64,000 nucleotides of DNA from Parasponia andersonii (taxonomy: Eukaryota > Streptophyta > Magnoliopsida > Rosales > Cannabaceae): positions 1,871 to 65,870 of the forward strand of contig JXTB01000394.1 in NCBI GenBank assembly GCA_002914805.1, written 5' to 3'. Both the position numbers and the translations under genes were made by a program. Each line of letters opens with the position of its first letter. The first letter of the stretch is position 1. The notes under the pieces were generated by a model. It was not told where the DNA came from. It searched no databases and was given only the letters and a program-made list of their open reading frames with translations. Positions 47,050-59,072 of the stretch are shown here, piece after piece.

Positions 47050-50000
47050 GTGGTCAACCTTTGGTGGGCAGATCTGCTATCATAGAGTTTGTATCAATAT
47101 GCTCAATTGACACTAAACAACTTTGAACTTTTTCTCTCATAACTAGGAACTTAATATCAATATGCCTTGACTTTGATGAGCTCTTATTACTGTTGGAATA
47201 TAAGATTGCCGAGTTATTGTCACAATAAAGCTTTAGTGTCCTTTTAATACTAATTACAACATGCAACCCAGTAATAAAGTTTTGCAGCCATATTTCCTAA
47301 TTAGATTCCTTATAATAAGCTATGAATTTTTCCTTCTTAGTTAAAATAGCTATAAGTGTCTGTTTGGTATTCTTTCAGGAAATAGCTCCTCTAGCTAAAA
47401 GAAAGGCATAGCACGATATGGATCTTTTACTATCTAGAAATCCTACAAAATCAAAGTCGAAGTATCCAATGATCTCTAAAATATTGATCTCTGATAAGTG
47501 AGCATGTATTCTTTTGTTCTCTATAAGTACCTCATAATCTTTTTTGTTGTTTTCTAATAATCCATATCAGGGTTACTCATATATCTGCCCAATATGCTAA
47601 CTATGAATACTAGATCTGGATACGTACATACATGAGCATACATCAGACTCTCTACAGCCAAAGCATAAGGAAATTGTTGCATAGCTTCTTTATCAATATC
47701 ATTTTTGGGGCTTTGACTGAGGCTAAATTTATCTCCCATAGGCACTAGAGTATCTGTTAGTGTACATTTATCTGTACCAAATCTACTGAGTACTCTCTCG
47801 ATATAGTTATTTTGTGATAATCCAAGGATACTTCGAGAATGATCTCGGCATATTTATATACCTAATACAAAAGGGGCGGCTCTAAGATCTTTCATTTCAA
47901 AATTTTTTGCAAGAAATCTCTTAATATCGTACAATAAGCCTATATCACTACTTGTCAGTAGTATATCATCAAAATAAAGTACTAAGAAGATAGATTTTCT
48001 CCCACTTGACTTATGATATACACAATCATCAACAGGATTCACCTCAAAACCGAACGAGATAAATACCTCATGAAATTTGTGATACCATTGAAGAGAAGTC
48101 TGCATGAGACCATAGATGGACTTCTTAAGTTTGCAAATCATAGACTTTGAATTTCTCAATACGAAGTTTTTTGGCCGCACTATATATATCATTTCATCAA
48201 TGTCTCCATTAAAAAATGTTGTTTTAACATCTATCTAATAAAGCTTAAGATCATAATGAGCTACAAGTATTATAATAACTCTAAATGAGTCATTCGAAGC
48301 AACCAGAGAGAAGGTATCTTTGAAGTTAATGTCTTCCTTCTGAGTAAAGCCTTTAGTGACAAAAAAATACCTTATATCTCTTAACATTGTCTTTCAAATC
48401 TCGTTTGGTCTTAAATATCCATTTGCAACCAATAGGCTTCAAACCTTTAAGCAATTTGACGAGATCCCAAATGCCATTATCTCTCGTAGACTTTATTTCC
48501 TCATTCATGGCATCGATTCACTTTTGAGAATTAGAACTTTATTTGACTTGTGTGAAGTTGATTAGATCATCTTCTACTATCCCGAGGTCAAAGTTATGTT
48601 CCTAGAGATATACAATATAATCATCCAGAATCGCACTTCTCCTTTCTCTAGTAGACCTCCTTAAAGGCACTAGTTCTTGAGGCTATTAAGTTTGCTCTAT
48701 CGGAACATTTGCTTCAACTAGGACAGGAACCTCCTAAACATTGTCTTGAACTGGAGCGATTGTATCTTGAATAATGATATTGTCGGAAACAGGATCCTGA
48801 GTGTCCTGACTATTGTTAATAGTAACCAAAGGAAAAGGAACGAATTCCTCTTCAAAAACAATGTCCCTAACCTTATCTTCTCTCCCAAACTCAATATCTT
48901 CAAGAAATTTGGCATTTCTCGTCTCAAAGAGAGACTTTACTATGAGATCATAAACTTATAGCTTTTGGATTTTTCAGAGTACCCAACAAAATAGTAGCTT
49001 ACAGTTCTTGAGTCCAGTTTCTTTTCATTTGCTTGTAAGGCCTTGCCTCAGTTGGACAACCCCAAATGTGTAAATGACTTATATTGAGCTTTCGTCCAGT
49101 CCAGAGTTCATAAGGGATTTTTTGCTACTACTTTGCTCGATACTCTGTTTAAGATATATACTGCAGTTTTGAGTGTGTTTCCCCTTGGTGATTCTAGTAA
49201 GGTAGAATAATTGATCATACTCTTTACCATATTCTTTAGTGTCATATTGCGTAGTTCAGCAACACTATTCATGCTAGGTTTTCTTAGCATAGTGTATAGC
49301 GGGACAATGTCGCACTCTTCCAAATACTCAGCAAAGGGCTCACCTAATCCATCGCACTGACCGTAATATTCACCACTACGATCAGATTTGACTACCTTAA
49401 TTTTTTTATCAAGTTGATTTTCAATCTCAGCTTTATAAGTTTTAAATATGTCGAGTGATTATGACTTCTCATAAATCAAGTATATGTACCCATAACAAGA
49501 ATAATCATCTATAAACATGATAAAGTCCTGTTGTCCATTCCAAAAAGCCGTAGGGAATGGACTACAAATGTCCATATATATTAGTTCTAGGATGCTAGAA
49601 CTCCTATTGGCACCTATCTTTCTAATGTTTGTCCGTTTTTCCATTATGCACTCGATGAAACTTGAAAGTTTGCCAAATTAAGAGGACTAAAGATTCTATC
49701 AGACATAAGACGTTCAATTCATTGTTTAGAAATATATCCTAAGCATCTGTGCCATAGCATCGATGAGTCCTTATTAGTTAATTTTCATTTTGTGCCTCTT
49801 GAATTGACATACAAAGTTTCATCAACAAAGGTTAGGTATTTAACATATAAAAATTGTCAATAAGAACACCGATACCAACAACATTTGAATCACGCATATG
49901 GCTAAATAAATTATTTCTGAAAGAACAAGAATAACCAAATTTTTCCAATATAGAAACTGAAACCAAATTCTGTCTTAAAAACAGTAATACAAAAGTCTCA

Positions 50001-50200
50001 TACAAATCTAAATATTTTTCAGAATTTAAAGACAATCTAAAATACCCTATAGCCTCCACCTCAGCTACTTGGCTGCCCACATAGATGGCTTCCAACTCTA
50101 CAGGTAATCCTGCATGGAAACACTTACGTGAATAGTAGCACCAGAATCCACCCACCAAGTGTCCTTAGGTACAAAAATTAAATTAACTTCAGAACAAACA
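47050..50200 (-). pseudogene. copia-2 pol, broken
   Basis: Read leftward. Protease-like stretch near 50160 with a degenerate active site. Integrase near 49640-49110 with MDICSPFPTA and IMFIDDYSCYGYIY; the third catalytic region around 49250 is degraded. Reverse transcriptase near 48960-47850 with KSIYGLMQTSLQWYHKF and LVLYFDDILLTSSD, where the catalytic box reads YFDD rather than the usual YVDD. RNase H from about 47745 with FPYALAVESLMYA to LYCDNNSAILYSN and DIKFLVMREKV (47266-47054). Many stops separate these blocks. Confidence 0.85.
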
Positions 50201-50259
50201 TAAATAAGAAGCTTACCCTTCTTAATAAGCCAAGCTTTGTATTAAACGTATTCCTTCTT

Positions 50260-50990
50260 CGGATATCGACTATTTCTATAGAAGAAGAAACTTTACTCCT
50301 CTTGCTTCTTTTGTGTGTTAGTAGGTGGAGCCACTATAGCTTTTTTACCCTTATTCATTTTCCTTTTCTTTGCCTTAGAGGTAGTGGTCAAGTTATCATT
50401 TTCAGACCTTTCAACTTTGATTTTCTCTTCTTCCAGAATACAAATAGTTATTAACTCATTAATATTTCATTTGTCCTTTTAGACATTATATGTAGTTTGT
50501 ACGTTCCCATTCTGATTAGAAAGAGAAAGCAAAACCAAGGCTACAAATAAATCCTTATTAATTTCTAACTTGAGTTCCTTAAGCTTGCCAGCCAAATGAG
50601 ATATCTGTATAATATCCTCCCTTATGCTTTCTTTACTGTTGTATCTCATTGCGATGAGTTTCTCTAAGGTGCTAATCATCTCACCCTTTTCATTCTTGAG
50701 ATATAATTTCTCAAAAGCAACAAGGAAAGTCTTGGCATTTTCTTCTTTTGGCAAAGAGCCTCATATGATTTTTGAAATTGAGTGTTTCATGATCATGACA
50801 CTCATACGATTAGACCTTTTCCATAGCTCAAAGTTCCTTTTATCCTTAGTGGAATTTTCTTATATAAGAGTAGCAAGTTAGTCCTTTTTGAGTGCCAGGT
50901 CAAGATCCATACAATCTAATACGATTATGACATTCTCTTTCTATGCCTTAAAATTTGTGCTCGTAAGCACATGAATAGTACTCAAATTGG
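50260..50990 (-). pseudogene. copia-2 gag, broken
   Basis: Minus strand. The clearest part (50754-50479) includes MISTLEKLIAMRYNSKESIR and LAGKLKELKLEINKDL, typical of copia gag proteins. Frames before and after are interrupted. A zinc knuckle was not clearly seen. Confidence 0.7.
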
Positions 50991-52164
50991 CAAAAATATT
51001 AGCAGCAAAAACTGATCAGAGAACAAAATAAACCATAAATTAACCATGTTCACAACTTAAATGTCATATATAGGCATACAATTTAATCACAAAATATGTA
51101 AACATGACATATATTGCGTAATCACATAAAATGGACTACCATCATAAGAAACCTAGCACAATATTAACGAGCCTTTTTTTAAGCCGACTCATTAACTTAC
51201 AAGTGGTACTCTCAAGCGTAATGATCAAATACTGATTGTAAATCTTATAAAATAACAAACCTTCCTTTTGACCAATTTATTGTTCATATGGAAATCAAAG
51301 AACTGTCACACATTTATCATCATATGTGTGTTTATTGTTGTGTCAAATGATCACCTTCCTTTATGCCAACAATCACCCTCATTAAAAAAGACTACGCAGT
51401 AAAGGTTGTTTTGGCAACTTATTGCTTTATCGAATCTATCCCAACATACAAAACAAATGATATAATGAAAATCCTCTGAAATGCCAAAGCCAAACAAGAT
51501 TTTCATAAATACAAAACAAAAGTAATTGAGTTTATAATATTTATCAACTCTAAAATTCAAACAGAATTTTCAACAGATAATTGCAAGTCGTTTCTTAAAT
51601 TAATTTCGAGGTAATTAATCTTTATTGGTCATGTCTTGGATTGGATCCCCTTAAATTTGGTCGAAAGCGACTCAATTCTACCTAAAAATGGACCAAAAAA
51701 CTGAAACTGGGGCAAAATTTACCCTTGTACCCAAGAGGCTAACACTGTGGCCCCACTCAAAACTGAAGTAGCACCACGATGCTCATTGAAAAGTGCCTCA
51801 GTGCTCAGTGTTCTGGTTAAACCCAGAACATGAGCTCGCAATGCAGGTACTACGATGCTCATGTAGGGCTACAATGCTTTCCTTTCTATTACCCAGTGTT
51901 GCAGCGCTATATTAATTTTCTGGAAAAAAATTTTGATCCAAAAATCATCCAAAATGCTAAAATACCTCAAGTCAACAATCCTTAGCATTTATATTTAACA
52001 ACCCTAAAATCCAGAAATAAACCTCAAAATATCAAAATACTCAACATATTATGAAAAATCATAAATCATGCATGAATAATCTAAAACCTAAAAGACCTAA
52101 TAGGTATAGATTATCAAAACTAGACTCATATATGATTAACCTAATCAATTTAACATGAAAACAT

Positions 52165-52176
52165 ACTCTAATACCA
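52165..52176 (-). other. copia-2 primer binding site
   Basis: The reverse strand reads TGGTATTAGAGT, close to the initiator tRNA-Met complement TGGTATCAGAGC, two bases inside the 5' LTR end. Confidence 0.8.
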
Positions 52177-52178
52177 CT

Positions 52179-52669
52179 TGTTAGATGATATTAAGATTAC
52201 AAATAAACCAAATAGAAACTCTAAATCATTCATGCTAAATTGGCAGATTAGGGTTTATTGAATATACCTGAATCCATGGCTAATCTGTAGAGAATTAGAG
52301 ATAGAGAGACCGAAGGCAGAAGCGTGAACAAGAGATGATATCTTGAGGGTTTTGATCTTTTATAGCCTAAAGTCTAATGTCACTCAGATGGAGTTCTCTG
52401 TAACTGATAGTGGGTTACAGGGAATTGAACACATGTGATATTTAGGCTATAGGGATCATAACTCTGATAAGTTCTTTGAATAGTTCATGCTGGTTATCCA
52501 TCAAACTTAACTAGGTGGCTAATAGGGTATCTATACTAGTATCTATATCCAGTTAGATATCTCGACTCAGCCTTAATTAAATCACTTATTGGGTCTGCTT
52601 AAGAATAGTATGGCTCAATACAATTGTTTAAAATATGTAGCTCATTATAGGAAATAGAATTTCCTAACA
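52179..52669 (-). repeat. copia-2 LTR (element 5' LTR)
   Basis: 491 bp; on the plus strand it begins TGTTAGATGATATT and ends TTTCCTAACA, flanked outward by TTGG. Confidence 0.9.
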
Positions 52670-52941
52670 TTGGAATTATAGTCTATCTACCAAGAATGCA
52701 GTCAAGTATAGCAGATGATGGTAATTGTTTGTTTGTGGTCTTTGTTATTTTCTTCTTTTAGAGAATTATAGTAACTCATAATTTTTGCTATTGTTGTAGT
52801 TATGATTCACTTTCGTCTCTTTTTTTAGTAGTTTAAATTTATAATCCTCTGTACTTGTACAGTAATTGAAACATTTTAGCTTTTAGTAATATTATTCCCT
52901 CAAAGAGCCCATTTTTATCCCAAAAAAAAAGTGTTTCTAAG

Positions 52942-53860
52942 CACCTGAAGCAGCTTTAGCTATTTCCTTCTTTAACATGATGGAATGATTATATTTTTTT
53001 TTCAAACTTGTTGAAAACTTATAAAGGGAATATATGAAATTGTTTGTAGTTTAGGGGCAAATTGATAAACTTTACTTATTCGTAGGAAAGAAAAAACTAT
53101 CCTTCAATGAATAATATGATACGTGGGACTTAAGTTATAAGAAAGGACTAGCAGTTGGTAAAAAGCTTTCTATGATACGGCCTACTTGATGATTTATGTT
53201 GTGAACGAACTTTGGCCTGAGAGGGGTAACTTGAATCAAAGTTTAAGGACTCTGATTTATTGTAACATGCTTGCACGAAAAAGAATGAATAAGTAGCCGT
53301 TTTGGTTGTTGTATTACTTTAACTAAACGTGTAATAAATCTATATTTTATTATTAATTCTAAGAGATAAAGTATAAAGCAAAAGCACCAACAAAAGAGCA
53401 CTCTCAATCTTATAAAAATCTCCTTGATGTAATAACTAGAGGAGTAGAAAAGCCTACAAATGCTTGGTACAATAATTTGGTTCCCAACTTGCACTAAAGT
53501 CACAAGCTTCGGCTAAGAAATACGAAGACCATAATTGCCTCGTAACTTGATTTAGATGCATTTCTCCCCTTTTCCCGAACCATTTATTTTTCTTGCCTGC
53601 CCTTAGCAAGTACCAGAAAAAGCTAATAACCATTTTCTGTTTTGAAATATTGTTTCCAGAAGCAGCACAAAGTTTATACTGAACAACCTCAACATGATTA
53701 CATTAATACATTTTTTCTTTGTTGTTCACTAGAATAGCAGGTGCTCGTTCCCAAAAATAGTATACAAAAGCACAAATGAAAAGTGACGAGGGCCTTGAAT
53801 TTGAATTGGCGTGTGAAGCTCAACTATCTTTACCTTCTTTCTTTTTCTGTGGTCGCCCAC
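52942..53860. other. Upstream region of SEO-A
   Basis: Non-coding, AT-rich; expected to contain the SEO-A promoter. The minus-strand ORF at 53243-53503 has no recognisable content. Confidence 0.5.
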
Positions 53861-53867
53861 TATAAAA
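53861..53867 (+). promoter_or_regulatory. TATA box of SEO-A
   Basis: TATAAAA following GCCCAC, 115 bp before the ATG chosen at 53976. This spacing argues against the upstream in-frame ATG at 53904, which would leave almost no leader. Confidence 0.6.
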
Positions 53868-53975
53868 TCCTATACCTCACTTGCTTACCAAAATTTCTTT
53901 TCCTTGGTAACGTGGCTGCAAAAATCGATTCATGCATTAGATCTCCTTTATTCCTTATCCACCATAAACTTGGCC

Positions 53976-56642
53976 ATGAATTTGCAGGGAACAAACCATT
54001 CCAAATCACCATTAGAAGATATTCTGACCAAGAAGTTACTCCTAAGCCATGATCCGGATGGCCGTCATCTTGATTCTGAGCAGCTGCTACATGCCTTGGA
54101 GAATATCATGCTTTATGCTACTCTGTCGGAAGTAATACTAACCTCGCCGTCCAGTTGCATTGTTTCTTTCAATTCCTCGTCTAACATCTGAGCCATCTTT
54201 CTGCATTTCTGGGGTTTTTTTAACGTTTGAAAAATGTTCTTTATAAAAACTTTTTACTTCTAAAACAAGAGGAGAATTAAGGAATGTCACAGTATGTAAG
54301 ATTTTGAGACTTTCCATCAGCTAAATTGTGGACATCAAGATAGGTCAAAGATATAGTTACTGCATTAAATGCAATAATGAACACTGGTTTCATATTGGTT
54401 TATGGTAGCTTCACATGATCTAATGAGTTTCACATTATTACTTTCCAGATTGATCATTCACAAATAGTAGACATTAATCATGAGTCTTCATCTCAGTAGC
54501 ATCTTAATATTTTATATGCATACTTGTATTCTAAGTTCAGAGCCTTTTTGTTCCCAAGTAGTTGATGAATTCTAGGACTTGTTTCAGGGTCGGGATCTAC
54601 AATTGGATGCGAATGCCGAGAAAGAAGTAACTGACATCGAAGTAGTCGGATTTGAAGAGCCATTGGCACACACCATCAACAAAATCTCGCATGAGGTAAT
54701 TCCTCCTTTATCCTTCGTCCCTCTCATCAGGCATAAAATGTGATCAAATTCTTGAAACAATGACAGATACTTTGCAAGTGTCCTGCTGAAGGGAATCTGC
54801 ACGAGAGAACTATGTTCTTGTTCGATTTGCTAGGAAATTACAGATGGGATGCTAAAGCAGTTTTAGTGCTTGCTGCTTTTGCAAAAAGCTATGGTGAATT
54901 TTGGCTCCTAATGCAGCTCTATCCAAGGAACCCCCTGGCATTATCAGTTGCAACGCTTAAGCAGCTGCCAAGTGATTTGAGCACCTTCAAGCGTCGATTT
55001 AAGGCCTTGAGCTTGCTGATGAAGACGGTGGTGGATTTAACCAAGTGTGTCATCAAGTTTGAATGCTTGCCACTTTCACACGTAAAGTTGAATAAGGAGG
55101 CCAAGTCCATTACAGAGCTTAATATCTACTCAGCTGTTTACTGGATCATCAGAAGCATCTTGACATGCTCTTATCAAATCAGAGATTTGAAGGCCACGAC
55201 ACCTGTGCAAGTGCATTTTCTTTCCTTTAATTCTATTTACTGTATAACAAATGCTTAGTCTTTCGACTTTACATATTATTGATTGTGAGAAATGGTCTGT
55301 ATATTGAGAAGTACATTCATATCTAAAGTTAAAACTGCTTTATTGATGGATGAATTATTGGATTACTTTTTCAAGTACTCAGATTCATCAACAATTGCAA
55401 CATGGGAGCTCTCAAGTTTGGTCCATCGGTTAAAGGGCATATGCAGTCACCTCAGGCAGCAGGTGGAAGAATGCAGTCAACAAACAGGTCACTGCTTAAT
55501 ACTTAAAAACATATATCACACCAATTTGTGAATTTTTGACTCGAGTTCATAAGCTTTGATTTCTGTTTAAATTTAAGACCCACTCTCTGAAATTTAATAG
55601 AGTCAAAGCTGTTTCAAAGGCTTTTGAATATCTTTAAGGAGGACCACAACGAAAACCAAGAAGTGCTTCGGATGTTATTTGCTTTCAGAGATGACTTTCC
55701 TCTCATTGACTCTTCCTCAAAAGCGAAGGCATGTTTTTCTTCTTTTATCTGGCATTGTTTTTGGCCCAAATTTGTACCAAATACAATCATATCTTCTTTT
55801 ATTGTCTGTTAAATTCAAAACCTGTTGTGATACTGATGGATATACGTGTTCTTTCACTACTTTACGATCTTGTTTCGATTCATTGACAGTTTGGTCTGAC
55901 AGAACTGAAAGACAAGGTGGTTATATTTTTGATCTCAAAGCCGGGGCTTCTAACCATAGAGGAGTCACTTTTGCTGGTTCAGCAAACATATGATAGTCCT
56001 CACAACAAAATACTGGAGGGAAGTTATGAAATTGTGTGGATTCCGATTTCAGAATCGAATTCTTGGACTGATGCTGAAAAGAAAAGTTTCAGAATTCTGT
56101 CACATTCTTTGCCATGGTACTCAGTAAAGCAACCATGGTCACTCAACTCAGCAGCAGTGACATTTATCAAACAAGCATGGAACTACAGAGATGACCCACT
56201 TATGGTTGTCCTGGACTCACGAGGAAATGTCTCAAACTTAAACGCAATCGATATGGTCTTTATCTGGGGTGCTAAGGCATACCCTTTTTCAGATTCAATG
56301 GAAAAAGAGCTTTGGCAAGAGCAGAACTTGACTCTACAACTTCTGGTTGATGAAATTGATCCCTTGCTTACCAAGTGGGTATGAATCTTTAAGTCTCACC
56401 ATTGTTTAAACACTTTTGGTACGTCAATAACTGATTTCTTAATTGACTTCTGTTAAACACTTAAATTTTAGTAATGCTATGGGGTATTTTAAGGTATTTA
56501 AAAGTATCTGTTTTTTTTACTTGCTTTAATGGAATCATGTATGAGAACCATAACGAGGATCTTAACCTCGTAGTATTACTCTTTTTTCTTTTTTCTTTTT
56601 TTTTTATGCTAACTTATCAAAAGAAAGATAAGGGATAGACAG

Positions 56643-56699
<57 letters not shown>

Positions 56700-57388
56700 A
56701 GTCATTATCCATATAATTAAAAGATAGACAAATTCATGCTAAAATACCAAAGTTTTGACTTCATTTTCAGGTAGAAGAAGACAGATGTATCTGCATTTAT
56801 GGAAGTGACAGCACAGATTGGATACTAGAATTGAACTCAAAGGTCAAGGAGATAAGAAACTCAGGTGTTCAGCTGGAGATGGTCTACGTCGGTACGAGAA
56901 ATCCAAGCGAACATGTAAAGAACAATATTATCTCTCTACTTCAAGAAAGAAATCCCAGAAGCCAATTTTCTCTGTCTTTAACCAAAATGAGATTCTTCTG
57001 GCTTCGTTTGGAAAGCATAATAAGATCAAAACTCCGTGTAGGCTATTTAGTCGAAACCGATCATGTTCTACGAGAGGCTTCATCTCTGGTTGATATGAAT
57101 GATGATGGCAAGAGTTGGGTGGTTATGGGGAAAGGATCTTCAAACGACATTGTTAGAGTTGAAGGAAGCAAATTCATGGAGTGCCTAAATAACTTTCTGG
57201 GGTGGGAAAAAGACGTGGGAAAGTTGGGATTTTTGGGTGCGTTTAGAATTGCCCTTGAACGTGCTGAGCCTTGTGGTCACTTCAAAGTCATTCGCTACGG
57301 AGAAGAAGAAGAAGAAGAAGCAGAGAAAGACATGGAAGTTTGTGAGAAGTGCGGCCTCCCAGTGAAGAAGTTCGTAATCTATAAATAA
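53976..57388 (+). CDS. SEO-A: sieve element occlusion protein (phloem P-protein subunit)
   Basis: Seven exons: 53976-54131, 54588-54695, 54767-55210, 55376-55487, 55601-55728, 55890-56378, 56771-57388. They join in frame to 684 residues. The product belongs to the SEO/SEOR family, which builds the P-protein filaments (forisomes in legumes) that help seal injured sieve tubes. The SEO N-terminal domain includes HDPDGRHLDSEQLLHALENI and NYRWDAKAVLVLAAFAKSYG. The C-terminal domain includes DPLMVVLDSRGNVSNLNAID followed by FIWGAKAYPFS, and ends with the family's Cys motif CEKCGLPVKKFVIY. Intron 5 appears to use a GC donor (AAG, then GCATGT). An acidic run encoded by GAA repeats precedes the Cys motif. 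The start at 53976 is chosen over 53904 from TATA spacing; the ends of exons 3 and 4 are the least certain. Intron 6 contains a 56-base poly-A run. Confidence 0.88.
56641..56697. repeat. Long poly-A run in SEO-A intron 6
   Basis: About 56 consecutive A, preceded by a T-rich stretch at 56580-56605. It might mark a retroposon tail, but no body or target duplication was recognised. Confidence 0.9.
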
Positions 57389-59070
57389 ATGAAATGTGAT
57401 GGATGGTCCACATCTACTAGCGCTGCTTTTGGTTTCAAACATTCAGTCTTGACTCTAAGAAGTACTAACTATTGAGAAAAGAAGGAATGATTTTAGTTTT
57501 TGTTAATTGTTAACTATTACATATATTAAAAGAGAAAGAAAACAGAGAGAGAAATTTGAGAAAGACATTCTATTTTTTATTTTTTAGTTTTTGAGATAAA
57601 CATGAGAGAGACCATCGCGACTAGAGGAAATGAATTGTGATTTTGAAAAGACACAATTTTATTGCGTATTTATTAAAAAAAATTAGGCTGGTACCACTTT
57701 TGGACTTTGTCTTATAATTTAAAAATATTACATATAATTTCAAGAGTACTACAAAGAAACTTTGATGGTTCATTCAAAAAGAAAAAGTGATTTTGACGGA
57801 GTAAAGATAGTAGATCACATGTTGGCACCTAGTGGTATTGAGGTTCTAATAATGACTCTGATAGTCACCTGATAGGTGATTCCAATATAAATCTGGAGTC
57901 TAGTAAAAACAATTTATCGGAGCCTGAGAAAAAAGTTTTGTAAGTGACTACGGATATACCAATTACGTAAACCAAAACATAGGATTTGTGTAATTCCTTC
58001 CCGCATTTTCTTAAATAAAATACTTCCATCTATTAGGATTTCTCAATCCGATGGAACTGAGTCGTGAGTAAGAGACTAAATATAGTAATGCTAAAAAGTA
58101 TACGGTGTTCTAACCCTATATAATATATTAATATGTGGTTAGATGGTTATAATTATACTTAGCATATATAAAATCTAATCTATTGATTATAATCGTGTAA
58201 TAAAAAATTATATATTATGTACATGATATTACTCGAGAATAAGAAAAATAAGAAGGCTCATTGTAAGCCCCAGTTCTTATGAGGCTCCAACAGTTTGAGG
58301 CGTACAGAGGAAGAAAGGAAAAGAAAGTGAAAAATTTGTTTTGTTCGATACGAGAGATAGGTGGAAAGACAGAGATGGTCAAGAGAAAGAGTAGTGGAGG
58401 GAGAGCTATAATCTTCCGTGTAGCAAGAGGTGGAGGAGAAGTAAAGACGGGAAAGGCTCTCGGGCCACAAATCTCACCCTTCTAACTTTGAAAAGATTGG
58501 AGAGAAATAAAGAGGCAACAAAAAAATGGTAATTAGCATATATATATATATATATATATACATATATCTTTTATAATAATTATTTAAAAATTATGAAATT
58601 GATAATATAATAATTTCGTGGATAAATATTCTCCATCCTTCTTATCATCTATCTTTCATACCAAATAATATACCAAATAATTTAGCAAATAACTTAGAGA
58701 ATTATTACTTTTCACTCCCTTATATATTCTATATCCTTTCTCACCTCTCTATCCTTTCTCTCTCTCTCCTACCAAAACATTGGAGAAAAATGAGGGAAAA
58801 AAATGGTAATTAACATATATATACCTTCTAAAATAAATATTTAAAAAATTATAAAATTGATAATATGGTAATTTCATGAATAAATATTCTACAATCTTCT
58901 TATCATCTATCTTTCATACTAAATAATTTAGCAAATTATCAATCTTCATTCCCTCGTACATTCCACATCCTTACTCATATCTCTATTCTTCTTACAGTCT
59001 TTCTCTCCTACTAAATATAAAAATGTCTATGCTTTATTCTTTTTTGGCTTTTCAATACAAAAACTCTCTG
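57389..59070. other. Intergenic between SEO-A and the foldback element
   Basis: No gene supported. Contains a tandem duplication at 58523-59015 and an (AT)n run near 58537-58560. Confidence 0.55.
58523..59015. repeat. Tandem duplication of about 280 bp
   Basis: ATGGTAATTAGCATATATATA (near 58525) and ATGGTAATTAACATATATATA-like (near 58804) start two copies. Each continues with TTCTTATCATCTATCTTTCATA and ends in pyrimidine-rich CTTTCTCTC...CCTACTAAA-type sequence. The copies are clearly diverged. Confidence 0.75.
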
Positions 59071-59072
59071 AA

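Larger units (their letters stand above)
45990..52669 (-). mobile_element. Decayed Ty1/copia retrotransposon (copia-2)
   Basis: A 6.7-kb element on the minus strand. LTRs: 45990-46481 and 52179-52669. The primer binding site adjoins the right LTR. TTGG occurs on both sides (45986-45989 and 52670-52673), a 4-bp trace of the target duplication. Coding order on the minus strand is gag, protease, integrase, RT, RNase H. All domains are interrupted by stops and frameshifts. It inserted into the LINE-like repeat, so it is younger than that repeat. Confidence 0.9.
45772..52941 (+). mobile_element. Short LINE-like retroposon split by copia-2
   Basis: An 11-bp direct repeat GTGTTTCTAAG flanks the unit (45772-45782 and 52931-52941). 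The right copy is directly preceded by an A-run (52922-52930), as expected for target duplications of a poly-A retroposon. The element body is about 470 bp once copia-2 is set aside: 45783-45989 and 52670-52930. It is non-coding and is also present at 40850-41200. It is probably a 5'-truncated LINE; a SINE is possible but no tRNA-like head was seen. Confidence 0.65.

Noticed and set aside
53904..53975. Upstream in-frame ATG of SEO-A
   Set aside because: It lies only 37 bp after the TATA box, leaving almost no leader, and adds residues not typical of SEO N-termini; kept as a minor alternative.
57800..57960. Possible SINE (AGTGG near GGTTCTAATA)
   Set aside because: The tRNA-like A and B boxes are too weak and no tail or target duplication was found.
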